Source: Takakia lepidozioides
Taxonomy: Eukaryota; Streptophyta; Takakiopsida; Takakiales; Takakiaceae
Reading direction: 5' to 3'
NCBI GenBank assembly: GCA_030704615.1
Contig: CM060733.1
Span: forward strand, 51,460,001-51,524,000
Length of the DNA: 64,000 bases
The position numbers and the translations under genes were made by a program. Below the pieces are notes generated by a model. That model was not told the origin of the DNA. It made no database searches and worked only from the letters and a program-made list of their open reading frames with translations. Positions 1 through 12,345 of this stretch are shown piece by piece. Numbering within the stretch: the first letter of the stretch is position 1; every line of letters starts with the position of its first letter.

Positions 1-81
1 AATTAAATGTGAATTTTTTTAATTCAATAACGTTCTAGAGCTAATAAAGTTATCCGTTAAGTGACCATCTCTTCCGCCTCC

Positions 82-805
82 TAAGGTAGAAACACCTAAA
101 ATGGAGCAGGTACCCAAAACGGACCCCTAGAAAAATACATAAAACTAACCATATGCCATCTTTATAAGGTGCTTTGATCACAAGTGGTCCAAATTAGGTC
201 ATGTGGTGGGCCACAATGGAACTCCAATGAACCGTTTTAACTCATACATGCTCATGATGACACCACTTAATGGACAAGTTAATAACCACCGGAGCGCACT
301 TTGAGAGCATTATCAAGTCGAGACAGGAAAAATGAATCTTAACATGTAGGAGAGGGGATCACATTCTGTGATCAACGATCCCAATTGAGTTTCACCTAGA
401 TCAACGATCAGGATTGAGTTTAATCCAAATGGACCTTGAGCTCTGTTTTCTTTAAGGTGGGAGGTTACTTTAAGATCAATAAATGATTATGTTAGTTGAT
501 TGACATGGTCCATGTTACTATGTTGTTTAATCACTAAAGTGAAAGATGACACTTTTTGGGCACCTTTGGCTCCAGATAAAGTGTACTTGATGTTCAAAAT
601 AGTACCCCCTACTGGTCCATTCAAGGTTATTCCATGATTTCGCATTGAGTATTCACCAATATTACAAAACAATTCGGAAATTTTATTTTTATTTGCATTA
701 AATTTCATTTCTATGTGCCCACATCAGAAAAATATATACGACGACACTGCACACCTGAAATTGCACACATTTCTTAAATGATCCATTTTAGGTGTTTCTA
801 CCTTA
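82..805. mobile_element. MITE/foldback-like element with 24-bp TIRs
   Basis: A 24-bp sequence starting TAAGGTAGAAACACC at 82-105 is repeated perfectly in inverted orientation at 782-805, and weaker similarity extends outward from both ends. The ~724-bp interior has no recognisable protein. The termini could be those of a small non-autonomous DNA transposon. No clean target duplication can be read: TAA at the left and TTA at the right belong to the palindrome itself. The superfamily is therefore unknown. Confidence 0.55.
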
Positions 806-818
806 TCGGAGAAATAGA

Positions 819-990
819 GGGTTACAGGAGGCAGGGTCACAATTTTTGGGTGGGGGTTCCACGGTCGGGGTTACAGAGGATGACACATCGCATGTGATGG
901 GGTTACACAATATAGGGTTACATCGGGTAACAAGAGCTGGGGTTACGTGAAGCGGGGTTACCCGGTGCGGGTTACATGAGCCGGAGTTAC
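819..990. repeat. cluster of GGGTTACA-type short repeats
   Basis: About eight imperfect copies of GGGGTTAC(A) lie every 12-30 bp, with single further copies at 1432-1440 and a related but sparser cluster at 8560-8740. The reverse strand reads as a short open frame rich in Cys-Asn-Pro only because of this repeat. There is no protein evidence. The spacing is irregular, so this is neither a telomere-type nor a CRISPR array. Confidence 0.5.
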
Positions 991-3690
991 ATGTGTCGTG
1001 CACCTAAGCATCGTGCCACAATATACATCGTTGTGCAACGGTCTTCTTCTAGTGATACAGAAATGGTGAAAAGAGGAGAAACCACTCTATCACGTTATAT
1101 AAGTCAAGCCAATGGCACCTTTGCTAAAGGACTCCACCATACAGACCTCACCCACTCTCCATCTCAAGTACTAGAGCTATGGCGGCGAGAGAGGCATCGG
1201 GAGGCTCGACTAGAAGAAGACGAGCCTGCCTACGTCTCACGTGGAGATAACCTCTCCACGTCCCAAGTGAGGTTCCGCACATGGAACCAAATGAAGTCCC
1301 AATGCCAACAAAATACAAATATAAATGTATAATGTCCTAATTAGTTAGAAATAACTATTTCTAACTAATCACAAACAAAACCATGACACATGGACTGACA
1401 TGCGGCGGGTTGCATGGCGTGTCAAGAGATGGGGTTACAGGGAACTGGCGGGCTGGTGGAACTTGTGGACTAGTGTCGCAAGGCGACAACGCCGATGGGA
1501 TGAGAGCGGGGGTGGGAGGATTTGACCGAGCCCCCCGCCGACTATCTTTCGATGGCTGCCAGAGGGAGAAAACCGGCGGTACGGGGTGTTAGGCCCTGAC
1601 GAGACTGACGCGCTCGCATTAAGTTCTTACCTTATTCCTATTATCTTTCGTTGTAAAGTTGAGTAAAATATTATTGTGTTGAAAATGCAATAAGTTTATT
1701 AAAAAGAGGGGAAAATTGAGTTTTGACTTTTATTGAATCTGTATTTATTTATTTTGATATTGCATTATGGTTGATGATGCAAATGATTGTTAATAAATCG
1801 ATGATGAGTGCCACATGTTGAATTTGGCACACATTACCCATTCTTTAGTACCAAAAATGTGGGATATCACTTGTAATTATTTTTTTACATCCAAATTTCA
1901 TCTCTAATTCTAAATTTTAAAGGTGACAAATCTAGCCAATTTCAATCTATCGTATTCGGGTTAAATGAGCCTTTATTATAACCTAATATTTGGCTTGGAT
2001 AATCAAAACCAAAAATCAATGTTTTACATGTTTCAAAATGTTTCAAAATGATGTTGTTGATTGTCGTTCATGGTCTATAGAACTTTGTTCTTGTATCCCC
2101 TCATCAAATTCAAATTGAGTTGTAGAAATTCATGAGTAAGATTTAAAAAATTTGTTCTTGAGAATCATGCGCATCCAACAACATATTCATACTATATGAA
2201 AAAATATATATTAGGAGACAAGTAGAATTATGAATTTTGATTTGAACCATATCCCCTCATGGAAGGTGTAATACGTGATTATATCTAACACTTCATGAAG
2301 AGTGAGATGGCTAAGGGGAAAAAAGAGCATATGATCACAAAAAATAGATCTTGTGATTGCCTAAAGTCAACCTTTAAGCCACTTCGCAAGTATTGGGAAT
2401 CTTCTGAGAGACATGAAGAGGCCAATAACTAGAAGGAGTCTTGCGCACACGTGAAATCCATGTCGCATGTTGGACGAGCCGGGATTGAAAGGGCAACCGC
2501 AAAAATGGTGAGTTGCAACTACCATAACCTGAATGTTGAATGTTGAATGTTGAATGTTGGTTTGCTAAACAGTGAATGTTGACCGACATACTATATTGGA
2601 CTCAAAAGTAGGTAAGTCTAATCTGAATTTGAGATAAAAGATCATTGGGTACAACATGTCAACTAATTTGGATAGCTTGGTGTTTGCTCCAGGTTTGGGA
2701 TTTGCTAATTAGAAGGCAAGAAAGATTGATCAGCGCCGGTTGCAAAGAGCAGGGGTCACGAGGAGCTAAATGAAAAGTACAAGTAAAATGTCGAGAAATT
2801 GGGTCAGACAGTGTACACTTTGACAACAAATGATAAGGGATACATTGTGAAAGGTAGATCAAAGTGGCAAAACAGAATCAAGGGCAATATCTTGCGGATG
2901 CTAGATTTCGGGGTAAGAGAGATCATGGCACAACCAAAGAAGATAGTGGCGCACTTGATCATTCATAAGGAGATGGAGACCTAAATTCCGGCAATGTATT
3001 TTGAAGACATTTACTCTATTATACATCATTGTCTCTAAATTTGTACACTAAGTTTTATGCAAAAAATTTGGTTCAACAACAGATGTCATTATTCAATTCG
3101 TCATCATAGATAATTTGCTTGCAATAATGCTACAATTGGCATCTCCGAGCATTCAAACGTTTCTTCATAGCCTCTTCCAAGCTAATGTACTACCAATCTC
3201 TTCATAAATTAAACTTTGATCAAAATCCTACATAAAACTTTAGCAAATGTAGTCCTTACAACAGTATGACGTCAGCTAAGTAAACGAAACATTTAGCAAA
3301 ACGAAAAATTCATTATGAGGTGACACGCGACGATAGAAAACAAAACAAGAGAAAAAAAAACATCCCAAAGAAAAAGCAAAGAAGACGTAATTTAGATGCA
3401 TTTCTCCCCAAAAACATGTTAAAATTGCATCAATCATTTGCACTGCTCCAAAATTCCAAGGAAAGAATCGATTATGCACTAGCAAGGTTGTCATTGCTGC
3501 CTTTTACATTATTTGATCCTCCAAAGACAAAAATGACGGAGTTGTTGAGTACCGAAGATTCACTGCATATGTCGCGCGTTTAGTATTGGATGACAGTTGA
3601 GCTACCCCTAACAAGGGAGTTCTTTGAAGGTGGATTACAAGAATAACATGGTTGAGTTGAGAGATAGTACATGGTAGGATAGACATCATA
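991..3690. other. gene-free AT-rich stretch
   Basis: No recognisable gene is seen. The stretch contains one arm of a diverged inverted repeat (about 1460-1700, partner near 8340-8560) and a short tandem array of GAATGTT units at about 2528-2560. Open frames are short and have no family resemblance. Confidence 0.4.
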
Positions 3691-6600
3691 TAACACTTTA
3701 TAATCATCTTTACAGATCCAAGCACAAACTCTAATTGTCATCTTCCCATGACCTGAAATATGTTAATTAGAGTTAGACACGATATTCTTACTTCTAACTT
3801 GGTTGACGTCGTCCATGAAGAAATTGTGTTTCTGCATGTGCTTCTTCACGGAGCCAATGCATAGATTTTATTTTTTATTTTTTTTAAGTCTATAAGAGTA
3901 CAAATAGAGAGTGGTAGGTTGTTATTAACTTTTAGAGTGGTTATGGTTGAATAGAGACTTAGTTTTGTACAGGACAAGAAGAGAAAACTTGGAGGTGTTG
4001 ATAGCAATACGACATGAATAAGGTAATATCAATAATTTGGTAACTCTAGAGCTATGTTTGGAATAACTAAGAAGAAGGAGCACCACGGAAGGGTGACAAT
4101 GCAGAATAACTCCCAATTCAAGCAAAAAAAGAATTTAGAGATGACCAATGAGTTTCTCATGGAGAGATTGTGCAACATGGAAACAAATATTGCAAATATC
4201 TGAATTAAAACATGGGCAGACATGCAAGCGCTGATAGACAGAACGCAAGCAGATATCTAAGCACTCTCAACTAAAGTTCAAGAAAACCGTAAGGATATCG
4301 CGGAGTTGCACAAAGTGCGACATTTATTTCAACTATAATCGTAATGCGCCTTATAATCATAATGCGCAATACGCTCGTGTCTCACTCATGATGCGCACCC
4401 ACTATTTCACGAGCGTAAAGATCTGTGTATCCTCATGAGAAGTACATCATCATTAAGCTCAGTTCGAGCTCATGGTTCAGTACCTAGTGGAGGTTGACAC
4501 CAACGACGCTCTTATTTGAGAGTAAAGGTGTCATCATTGATGCGTATGTGGATACCGCTCGACGTCGGCCCAAGATTTCTAACCAAGATAGCAAATGCGG
4601 TTTTCATGTAATCAGCGCCAATGAGGTTAACCTTGGGAAAGTGCAAACATCTAGGAAGCGACCATGTATTTCAAAATCGACATCTCCTGTCACACACTCC
4701 TCTTCCGTGATACCAAACGCAAACAATACCAAACGCAAATATGTAGGTAAAGGGTGAACTGGTATCCACCAACAAAAAACATGAATAAACTTCCATCTCT
4801 TTTTAAAACTCAAATCCAGCATAGGTCGGAAAAGGAAGCCATACAGATACCCTCTGATAGGTCACCTAATGTCCGACTTCGACTACCAGAAAATATTGGA
4901 TTAATTAACCTTGGGCGTAATGAGTTTGGTGTATGATTTCAGCTCCATCTCTGTGAAATTTGGAAGCCGACTAGTTTGTTTTGTCCAGGTGAGCCAAATA
5001 CGCGCCCCGTGACCCTTGCGAAATATGTGAGTACGGTCCCATACGATATTTTTCAATTCAGTCTGGGCCCGTATGAACCAGAGTCTTAGTTGCTCCTCCT
5101 TCGCGAGCATGGACCGCACATCCTGGTAGATGCGGTCTGGAATGGTGGGTAAGGCCCACTCTGGCCCGTCAATGCAAGACCCATATCTCTGTTGCATTTT
5201 CTGCCGTTCCACCGGGGATCTCATGACAAAACATGCTGCATAATAACTGCCACATCTCATGACGATGCTAACTACCTCTTGAGTCATTGTGGATATAAAT
5301 TCGTAATGGGCCACTTGGTCAAATTCTTCATTTTCGGACGACGTAGTAGTGTCAGAGTCTTCATCTGTCCGCTTGTGCTTGGGCTTGCGGACCTTTGGCA
5401 CATGCTTCCCTGGTAGGCCATCCACACTCATCATGTCGGGTTGATGCGTGGTCAGAACATGTGTTATGTGATTGATGCATTTGCAACTTATTTTGAGAAA
5501 AATATTTACAAAACACATAATCAGATTTGAGGATTTCAATAAAAATAAAATACGTACTAGCTAATGTCACAAGTATTATAAAAATTATTATGAAATCTCA
5601 TTTCAGAAATCTGCAAATCTTAGAAGCAATGGGCAAGAGCAAGAATCTTCTTAACTAGACTATCATATGCTTGCTACAGAGTGGTCCAACAAAATAAAGA
5701 TTGAAGGGAATTTTGAAGCACTAAAGATGAAGTTCTTCATGTGTTGAGCATTGACAGCCACCAACATTTAATGCAATCGAATTCCATGCCCAATCACTTG
5801 TCAAATGCATGAATTATGGCTTACAATCCATTATCCTCGAGTTTCTCCTCATAAGACTCACCTTTCTCATGTACCGCTCCGAGGCACAACAAAAGAATTC
5901 TTAATGATGGCATCGCAAGTTATCTTTTTGTATTTGCCAATGGTATCGAGCACGTGTCATATAATACGTTGTTGTGGGAGTACCATCATAGGCAGGGTTT
6001 GACAGATGATAGTCTATTTGGAAAGCGGAGTGGTTCAATTATTGTTTATCTCAAGCTGAACTCTCATATATTGATGACGTAACTCCGAGGTGTCTGACCA
6101 CTCTGGGAAAGGAGGATGAAGAACGCAAGAAAGCGGCGCATGACATTCGTCAAGAATTGATTCAATATGTTACTAGCTTTTGCAAAAGTGATCGGAATAG
6201 TGTTGCTCACATGTTTATAAGAACCGCTATTGAGCAAGTGGTGACAAATGTATCATCTTCAGGTGGGAAGGTGCATGTGTTTGGCTGAGATACTTGCGAT
6301 AATATTGCTTCCATGCTGTGCAATCTCTTCCTGAGAAGCTCATTGGTCATCTCTAAATACTTTTCTGCTTGAATTGGGAGTCATTCTGCATTGTCATCCT
6401 TCCGCGGTACTCATTCTTCATAGTTATTCCAAGCATAGCTTTAGAGTTTACCAAATCATTGATAATACCTGGTTCCTGCCGTATTGCTATTAACACATCC
6501 AAGTTTTCTCTTCTTGTCCCGCACAAAATTGAGTCTCTGTTCAACCATAACCACTCTACATATTAATAACAACCTACTACTCAGCTATACTCTCTATTTG

Positions 6601-6830
6601 TACTCTTGTAAACTTAAAAGAAAAATAAAATCTATGCATTTGCTCCATGAAGAAATTGTCCATAAATAAACACAATTTCTTCATGGATGACATTTCTTCA
6701 TGGACGACGTCGACCAAGTTTAAAATAAGAATATTGTGTCTAATTCTAGTTCATATATTGATCATGGGGAGATGATGATTGGAGTTTGTGTTTGGATCTG
6801 TAAAGATGATTACAAAGTAATATGTGATGT
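3690..6830. repeat. foldback structure with ~0.5-kb inverted arms
   Basis: Sequence 3690-4260 recurs in reverse orientation at about 6290-6830 with many substitutions and small indels. Landmarks are the block reading CATGAAGAAATTGTG and the block AGTACAAATAGAGAG. A second, direct repeat of ~100 bp links 5460-5570 with 6880-6985. The ~2 kb between the arms holds one longer minus-strand frame. The layout fits a decayed transposable element or two nested inverted copies. Confidence 0.55.
4901..5539 (-). pseudogene. unrecognised ORF inside foldback element
   Basis: This is an open frame of up to 212 codons. I do not recognise its family. It has a basic, Ser/Thr/acidic patch near residues 45-70 and a Trp-rich C-terminal half. 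Its first ~35 residues lie in the 5460-5570 repeat that recurs at 6880-6985, so the true start is probably internal, for example the paired Met codons about 35 residues in. Its position between inverted repeats suggests a transposon-derived protein. Whether it is expressed is unknown. Confidence 0.25.
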
Positions 6831-6984
6831 CCAACCGATCCGACCTACCACAAAATATTTGGTTTATAACTATTGTTTTGAAATGAGTATTATGTGATTG
6901 ATGCACTTGCAACTTGTTTTGAGAAAAATATTTACAAAATACATAATCAGATTTGAGGATCTCAATAAAAATTGTAAAGATCAT

Positions 6985-7435
6985 GTCATTATGTAATTAT
7001 TATGACTAGCATGTATGGTTGCAACAAAATATTTACAATAACTAGTTGAATGATACATGTTGTTGATCTAAATTTTGCATTAAGCCTAGCGTACAATCTC
7101 AAGGATAACGGTTGTAATTGTTATCTATAGTAGTTCAGGTTTAAGGCTCATAACCGTCTACACTTTTGAGCTTTACTTGTTGTTGAGCTATGACTATGGC
7201 GTCTCTCCCAATAACTGCTCTATGTCAATCAACTCGATAATGTGAATGTAATGAGAAGGTGTAGAAACTTAGGAACATGAAGCAAACACTGTAAGCGATA
7301 TTGAATCTTCATTTTTTTTTCTCAGTTATCCAATTTTTCACAAAATAAATGTGGTTGGTCTTATGGTGGATAATATATATATCACTAGGCCCCCTACTTG
7401 TAGTAAGATGAAAAACTAGCTTATTCTAAAGTAAG
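6985..7435. other. intergenic stretch, nothing recognised
   Basis: AT-rich sequence lies between the foldback structure and the gag-like remnant. No gene, structured RNA or clear repeat was seen. Confidence 0.4.
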
Positions 7436-8260
7436 ATGTATATAACCACAAAGAGGTCTGCCTCCTGCCATCGCTGGCCAATCAGTGGGGGTTCTCCCTG
7501 CTCCACAGGCTGGGGGGTGCCACCACATCTTGTCTCTAGCCAGTCCGTGGGTATGCATGCTAGCAATATCTCTCTTAGCAGTATAAGATCTGTGTCAACA
7601 CAACCGGTGAGAGTGGCATCCACTCTCCCCATGAGTGGAATGTCACAAACCCACTTGCAGTCTACTAACCCTGTTGCTCAGCCAAGTGTGGCAATACCTG
7701 CTCTCCCCATGGGCACGGTGGTGTCACGTCTGTCAGCTTCAACTGCTACAGGATCAGTCAGCAATAATAGTATGAGTTATAATTCTGCATCTAATGTTGG
7801 ATATGTGCATGGTAATGTTGCTTCCATAGTTCCATGTTGCCCTGCTCATGGGACTGTCCTCCTTGGTCACATCAACCATAGCCTGCTTTGTCATCTGATT
7901 CCCCAGCTGACCACTCAACCTTACCCATAGTATACCATGGGAGAAGACTTTGATAGATATCTTCAGATGTTTGAGGTCATTGCTAGTGTCAATGGAGTGC
8001 CAAAGAATTTCAAGATGACGATCTTTAGGATGAGCATGAAGGAACCAGCTCGTGACTTACTGCATGTAGCCGTCATGGATGATCTCAGCCTCAACTGGAC
8101 AACTCTGGTGGAATGGGCAAAGACCTTGTTCAAACCTCTTGAGAGGCCTTTGGATTGCTTTACCATGCCTTCATCATTAGTGTTACCCCGATCTACATCA
8201 TATATTAAAATCTATTATCATCCTTTCATCCAAGTGCTCTATATGAAAGTCACCACATAA
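7436..8260 (+). pseudogene. degenerate retrotransposon gag-like remnant
   Basis: Two adjacent frames (7436-7930 and 7937-8260) are separated by a stop at about 7928. The second has the spacing of a retrotransposon gag core: a FDRYLQMFE-like opening, a run ending in ARDLL, then a WTTLVEWAKTLF-like segment. No zinc knuckle, protease or RT follows, so this is at most a fragment. The first frame is Ser/Thr/Val-rich and low in complexity. The call rests on pattern resemblance only. Confidence 0.3.
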
Positions 8261-9919
8261 CTAATAATAAATTACTGTATTTTAAGTATGGTGGTAAGTA
8301 AGGAAGGATAATATTGTATTTGAAATGAACAAGATTGACTATTTTCAAATTTTTGGAATTCCATCATATTCAGTTCATTTCGGATTTCAATATCCCTTCC
8401 GTTTTATCAGATTATATTGAGTTGGAAGATAATAGGAATAATGTAAGAACTTAATGCACACGTGCAACCTCTGACAGGTCGATGGTACGCCGTTTCCGGC
8501 ATGTCAAATCTCCCCCACCTTCTCTTGCGAGTGACATGGAACTGAAGGAGTGTTAACTCCAGTCGGGGCTACATGCACTTGGGTACATGACGAGGTGTGT
8601 AACTCCGCTCGGTGTATCTCACATTTGGTCTCGAAATTTGACTACTTAAGTATAAAACGGACTAACCAGTGTTACATGAGAAAACAAGGTTACAAAGGGT
8701 TACATCCGATTCGCATACATACCCGGGTTACACTACAAGAGCCAGCTCCCATCAAGAATCAAACCCGGAACCTTGCTGCCTACAATGCTATCACCTTACC
8801 ATCATGCTATCCACCGCAACATCAAACTTTGTCGGATTTTTAAGTATTTAACTATAGTGAAACTGAGGTAAGAGGGGGTATCACACCACACTAAGTTCTC
8901 TCTTCAGTTTTATAACATCCAATTCCATTATATTCTGTACCCCTCATGTTTACCCCTTTAAGTTTTATACTTCAGATTTGTCCCTTGCATTTCCAGTTTT
9001 TATTACCAACGTATCAACACACTTGTTTCTAAACTTTGCAAGTGTTACAATTCGTTTTTTCCAGAATTTATTTTATTTTATTTTGATATTTTATAATCCC
9101 ACCTACATAGATATACATTTAGACTTCCAATATGAACATCTTTAAGGGCGGAGCTGATATGTGACTAGCCGTTTGTTTTTCCTCCTATTTGGATCACAGC
9201 CACAATTGTGGATGAATACTAGTTGTGAGGTTCTTTAGACTCCAGCAAGGGTGTGGAAGACTTGTAGGAAAAACGTGTTGCAGTGGAGGGGGCACATGCT
9301 TATGTTCTGAAACATATGCTAAGCCCGTCTATTGTGCTTTGAATGAGTAGGACCAGCGGATTTAGGGTATGAGAGCTGTATGCTCACATTACCGTTCAAA
9401 TATGATGAGGATATGCTCGCTTGTATGCAATCTTAAGGCCATGGAATTTCCTTGAGCTTTTTGGAGCTTCATATTCTGCGTCCAAGATATCTTTCCCCAT
9501 TAAAAAACAAGCGGCTAGTCGCATAATGCCATGGCTCTACCCTTATACGTCTATTTATAATTTATTATATAAATTGTTATTGCAGCTTGTTGTACGTGAA
9601 AATAATGATAGGATGATGGAAAGTGACTACGTAGTTTAAAAATAATAAGTACGGTTTATGATAAATCCAACATGATCCAATAGGCCCATCTATACATCAT
9701 TGGTTTGGGTGGGGCAATTGACCAAATATGAACAAGTTGTGAACCATACTAGAGAATTGGTAATTTGGTGAACTGAAATTACGTATGATAAATATTCATC
9801 AATTGTTTTGTGAATGAAGAATTCTGTTGTAAAATGGTCTCTTATATTTGTACACATACAAAGAATTATTTAAAGATAACATGAAAATATACTTAATAAA
9901 AACATAAACATAATAATGT

Positions 9920-10283
9920 CTATATATCATAAAACTAGGATCTCCGCAAATAACCACATACAATTGGCATTTTCATGTGCGACCCTTATATATATAGTTC
10001 AGGGAAGCCTCAACAAAAGAATAGTTTTGAAGATCTTGATATTTGGAAATTACAAAAAATGCACAAAATGAGCTATACATTTACGACACAATATTGAAGC
10101 CGTTTGAGCATAATGCTGTAGATATATAATTTCCATTTATCATAAAACTATTGATCTCCCTAAATAACCATGTAATAGTAATTTTTTCATGTGCGACATT
10201 TACACAAATCTCCATACCTAAAAATTACGAAAATTGTATAAAATGAAGTATACATTCATGGCACAATATTGAAGCAGTTTCAG
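9920..10283 (+). repeat. tandem duplication, ~210-bp unit
   Basis: Two diverged copies begin with TATCATAAAACTA at about 9925 and about 10138. Both contain CATGTGCGAC and end in ACAATATTGAAGC followed by an A/C and GTTT. The second copy is interrupted by the MITE at 10284-10554 and resumes with TTTGAGCTTAATGC. Confidence 0.55.
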
Positions 10284-10554
10284 CCAGTGTTTCTTTTTTC
10301 ATATTTGCTAAATCGCTGGCGGGGCCACTTGTGAATTCCACGTAGTGCCTATGTGGCGAGAATATCAAGGTGACAAAGTTAGAAAATTGGCTATATTCCA
10401 GGTGTCACGTTTTTATTGGTCCACGTCGGCAAGATTAGGCTCCTGAAATTTATCTCCCGGTGCTTTTTGGCGAAATCTCAGATTTTACCCCCCATAATTC
10501 CTTTGGACAAGTAGCTGACCGAGTTTCCAGGTCTGCCAGAAAGAAAAACACTGG
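10284..10554. mobile_element. 271-bp MITE with CCAGTGTTT termini
   Basis: The element starts CCAGTGTTTCTTTTTT and ends GAAAGAAAAACACTGG, an imperfect inverted pair. It is flanked by TTTCAG (10278-10283) and TTTGAG (10555-10560), a likely 6-bp target duplication with one mismatch. The upstream tandem copy near 10095 shows the uninterrupted site (GTTTGAGCATAATGC), which supports a real insertion. There is no ORF. The superfamily is not determined. Confidence 0.55.
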
Positions 10555-11356
10555 TTTGAGCTTAATGCAATAAATATACAATGACATCAAACAAGCTTAT
10601 GAGTACATGTAGGTAGGATAAAAAATAAAAAATTCAATTGTCAAAAAATAAAATATAACACTTAAGAAATAAATGTAAAGTTTAGAAACAAACTAATTTA
10701 AAATGCGAAAGGGTAAAACTGAACTAAATGTGATGGAACTAAGGGAAAATTTGAAGAGAGCTGAATATTATGGAACTGATAACACAGAAAGTTAAGGGAT
10801 ATTAAAAAAACTGAATATAAAGGAGCTCAATGGATAATTTGAAAGGAAATGAATATGATGGAATTATAGTACCCACCTTAGGAATGAACCGGATAACATT
10901 AGATAACATTAGACGGATGCTAAATACATGATAGACTCAGCCCTCTAATACAAATCTATGTATTAAGCAAGATTGTTTGTTTGTTTGATTTCTATGTACG
11001 TACAACAAAGCCCTCGATGACTAGGGTGCATCGAGGTGGTTGCATCATTTTTGGACCTATGTGTAACTTTGAGATATTGAATTTTAAATATTTTTTGTCA
11101 CTAGAAATTCATGTAAAATAGCAAATTGGGCTTTTCGGAAATATTGGCCCTTCATTTGCTACAATATGTGCTCAACAGCTCATGCCACATTAAAGTAGTT
11201 TATTTGTTTGTTTGTATGCAAATTGAGATCTCACAAACTGCAAGGCCTCCGCCCAGGGTCTTAATACTGCTGGAAAGCCCTTGATGAGTATTGGTGATTC
11301 GTGGTGGTTTCATAATTTTTGGACCGATGGTGTGAGAGATATTGAATTTCAAGTAC

Positions 11357-11587
11357 TTTTTTTTCAAATTGTATTAAAAAGGGAAACAGCCCTGGATCGA
11401 CAGCTCACAAATCAGGCCCCTTAGTAGTGAGAGGAGAAAATAACCTACCACGCCATGAAGGCGCAGGAATGGGACACCACCCAGGAACCGGGAGAAGAGC
11501 ATACCACACTCGTCAGTAGCAAGATTTGACCCCAGAATCATCTGGGTGGCACTCAATGCACTTAACCAGCTGAACTACTGACTGCTG
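11357..11587 (-). mobile_element. tRNA-derived SINE
   Basis: On the minus strand the element opens with CAGTAGTTCAGCTGGTTAAG, a good tRNA-like A box. About 35 bp later GGGGTCAAATCTTG fits a pol III B box. A ~150-bp tRNA-unrelated body follows and ends in an A-run (T8 at 11357-11364 on the plus strand). The length of ~230 bp is normal for plant SINEs. It interrupts sequence whose close relative near 11070-11115 lacks the insert. The exact target duplication is unclear. Confidence 0.65.
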
Positions 11588-12345
11588 GTATTTTTTCTCA
11601 TTGGAAGTTCATCCCTCTCCAAACCATAGAATCCCTAGAACATTGTCTTCTCCACTGCAGGGCTCCCAGTGTTGTTTGGCCCCTGGTTTCTGGTTTCTAC
11701 AAAGCATGGGAGTTCATGCCTTTCTGCTCGGTGATTATCCTCCTCAACTATAGTCAGAGGGACAAAGCCAAGGCCTCTGATTGCCCGGTCTTTGAGCTCT
11801 ACGAAGTTTGGTGCTCTGGAACCTATGGAAAGGGAGATGTGCATGGGTACTCAATAATGAGAACACCTCTGCAACAGCTCTTCTTTCTATGGTATTCTTT
11901 GATCTTAAGGTACGTTCACACCTAGGGTTAGTTAACTGTCTGCGATAACCTATTTTAACTGTATGCATTCGTCCCCGGTATTTTCCACTACCTATCGGTG
12001 ACCGCTACCTACAGACCAGGCAACTCGTTCAGACCTGCAGGTAAGTAGTTAGAGTATCATAAGGTAACACCAAGATTTGCTACCTCTAAGAACGGGGAGT
12101 GATAATACGTCGTCGATCGCGGTTGTGTTCTTGTTCTGCTTGTTCTGTGTTCTTGTTCAGAGTTCTTCAATAGCAGCATTTAGACCTGTTCACTGTCTTT
12201 TTTCGATTCTTTCTTTCATTCTCTCCACCTGAGCTTCCTGAATCAACCTCCACACTTCACTGACCAGTCCAGTGACAAGATTGCACCTCGCAGGTTAGGT
12301 ATCTAGAGAGCAGCTTGCTTCTATTCTTTCCATTGCAACCTAAAC

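Larger units (their letters stand above)
8890..10880. repeat. imperfect foldback, arms 8890-9130 and 10600-10880
   Basis: The left arm contains TTTGTTTCTAAACTTT-like and TTCCATTATATTC-like blocks. Read from the opposite strand, the right arm shows the same blocks in the same order with moderate divergence. The ~1.5-kb centre holds no coding potential. It includes a tandem duplication at ~9920-10280 and a nested MITE. It is probably an old non-autonomous inverted-repeat element. Confidence 0.45.

Noticed and set aside
819-990. CRISPR-like or telomeric array
   Set aside because: Repeat units are short, imperfect and irregularly spaced, and the unit is not the plant telomere heptamer. The host is a plant.
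803-1003. Cys/Asn/Pro-rich small secreted peptide on the minus strand
   Set aside because: The Cys-Asn-Pro periodicity is simply the reverse reading of the GGGTTACA repeat; there is no signal peptide and the repeat continues outside the frame.
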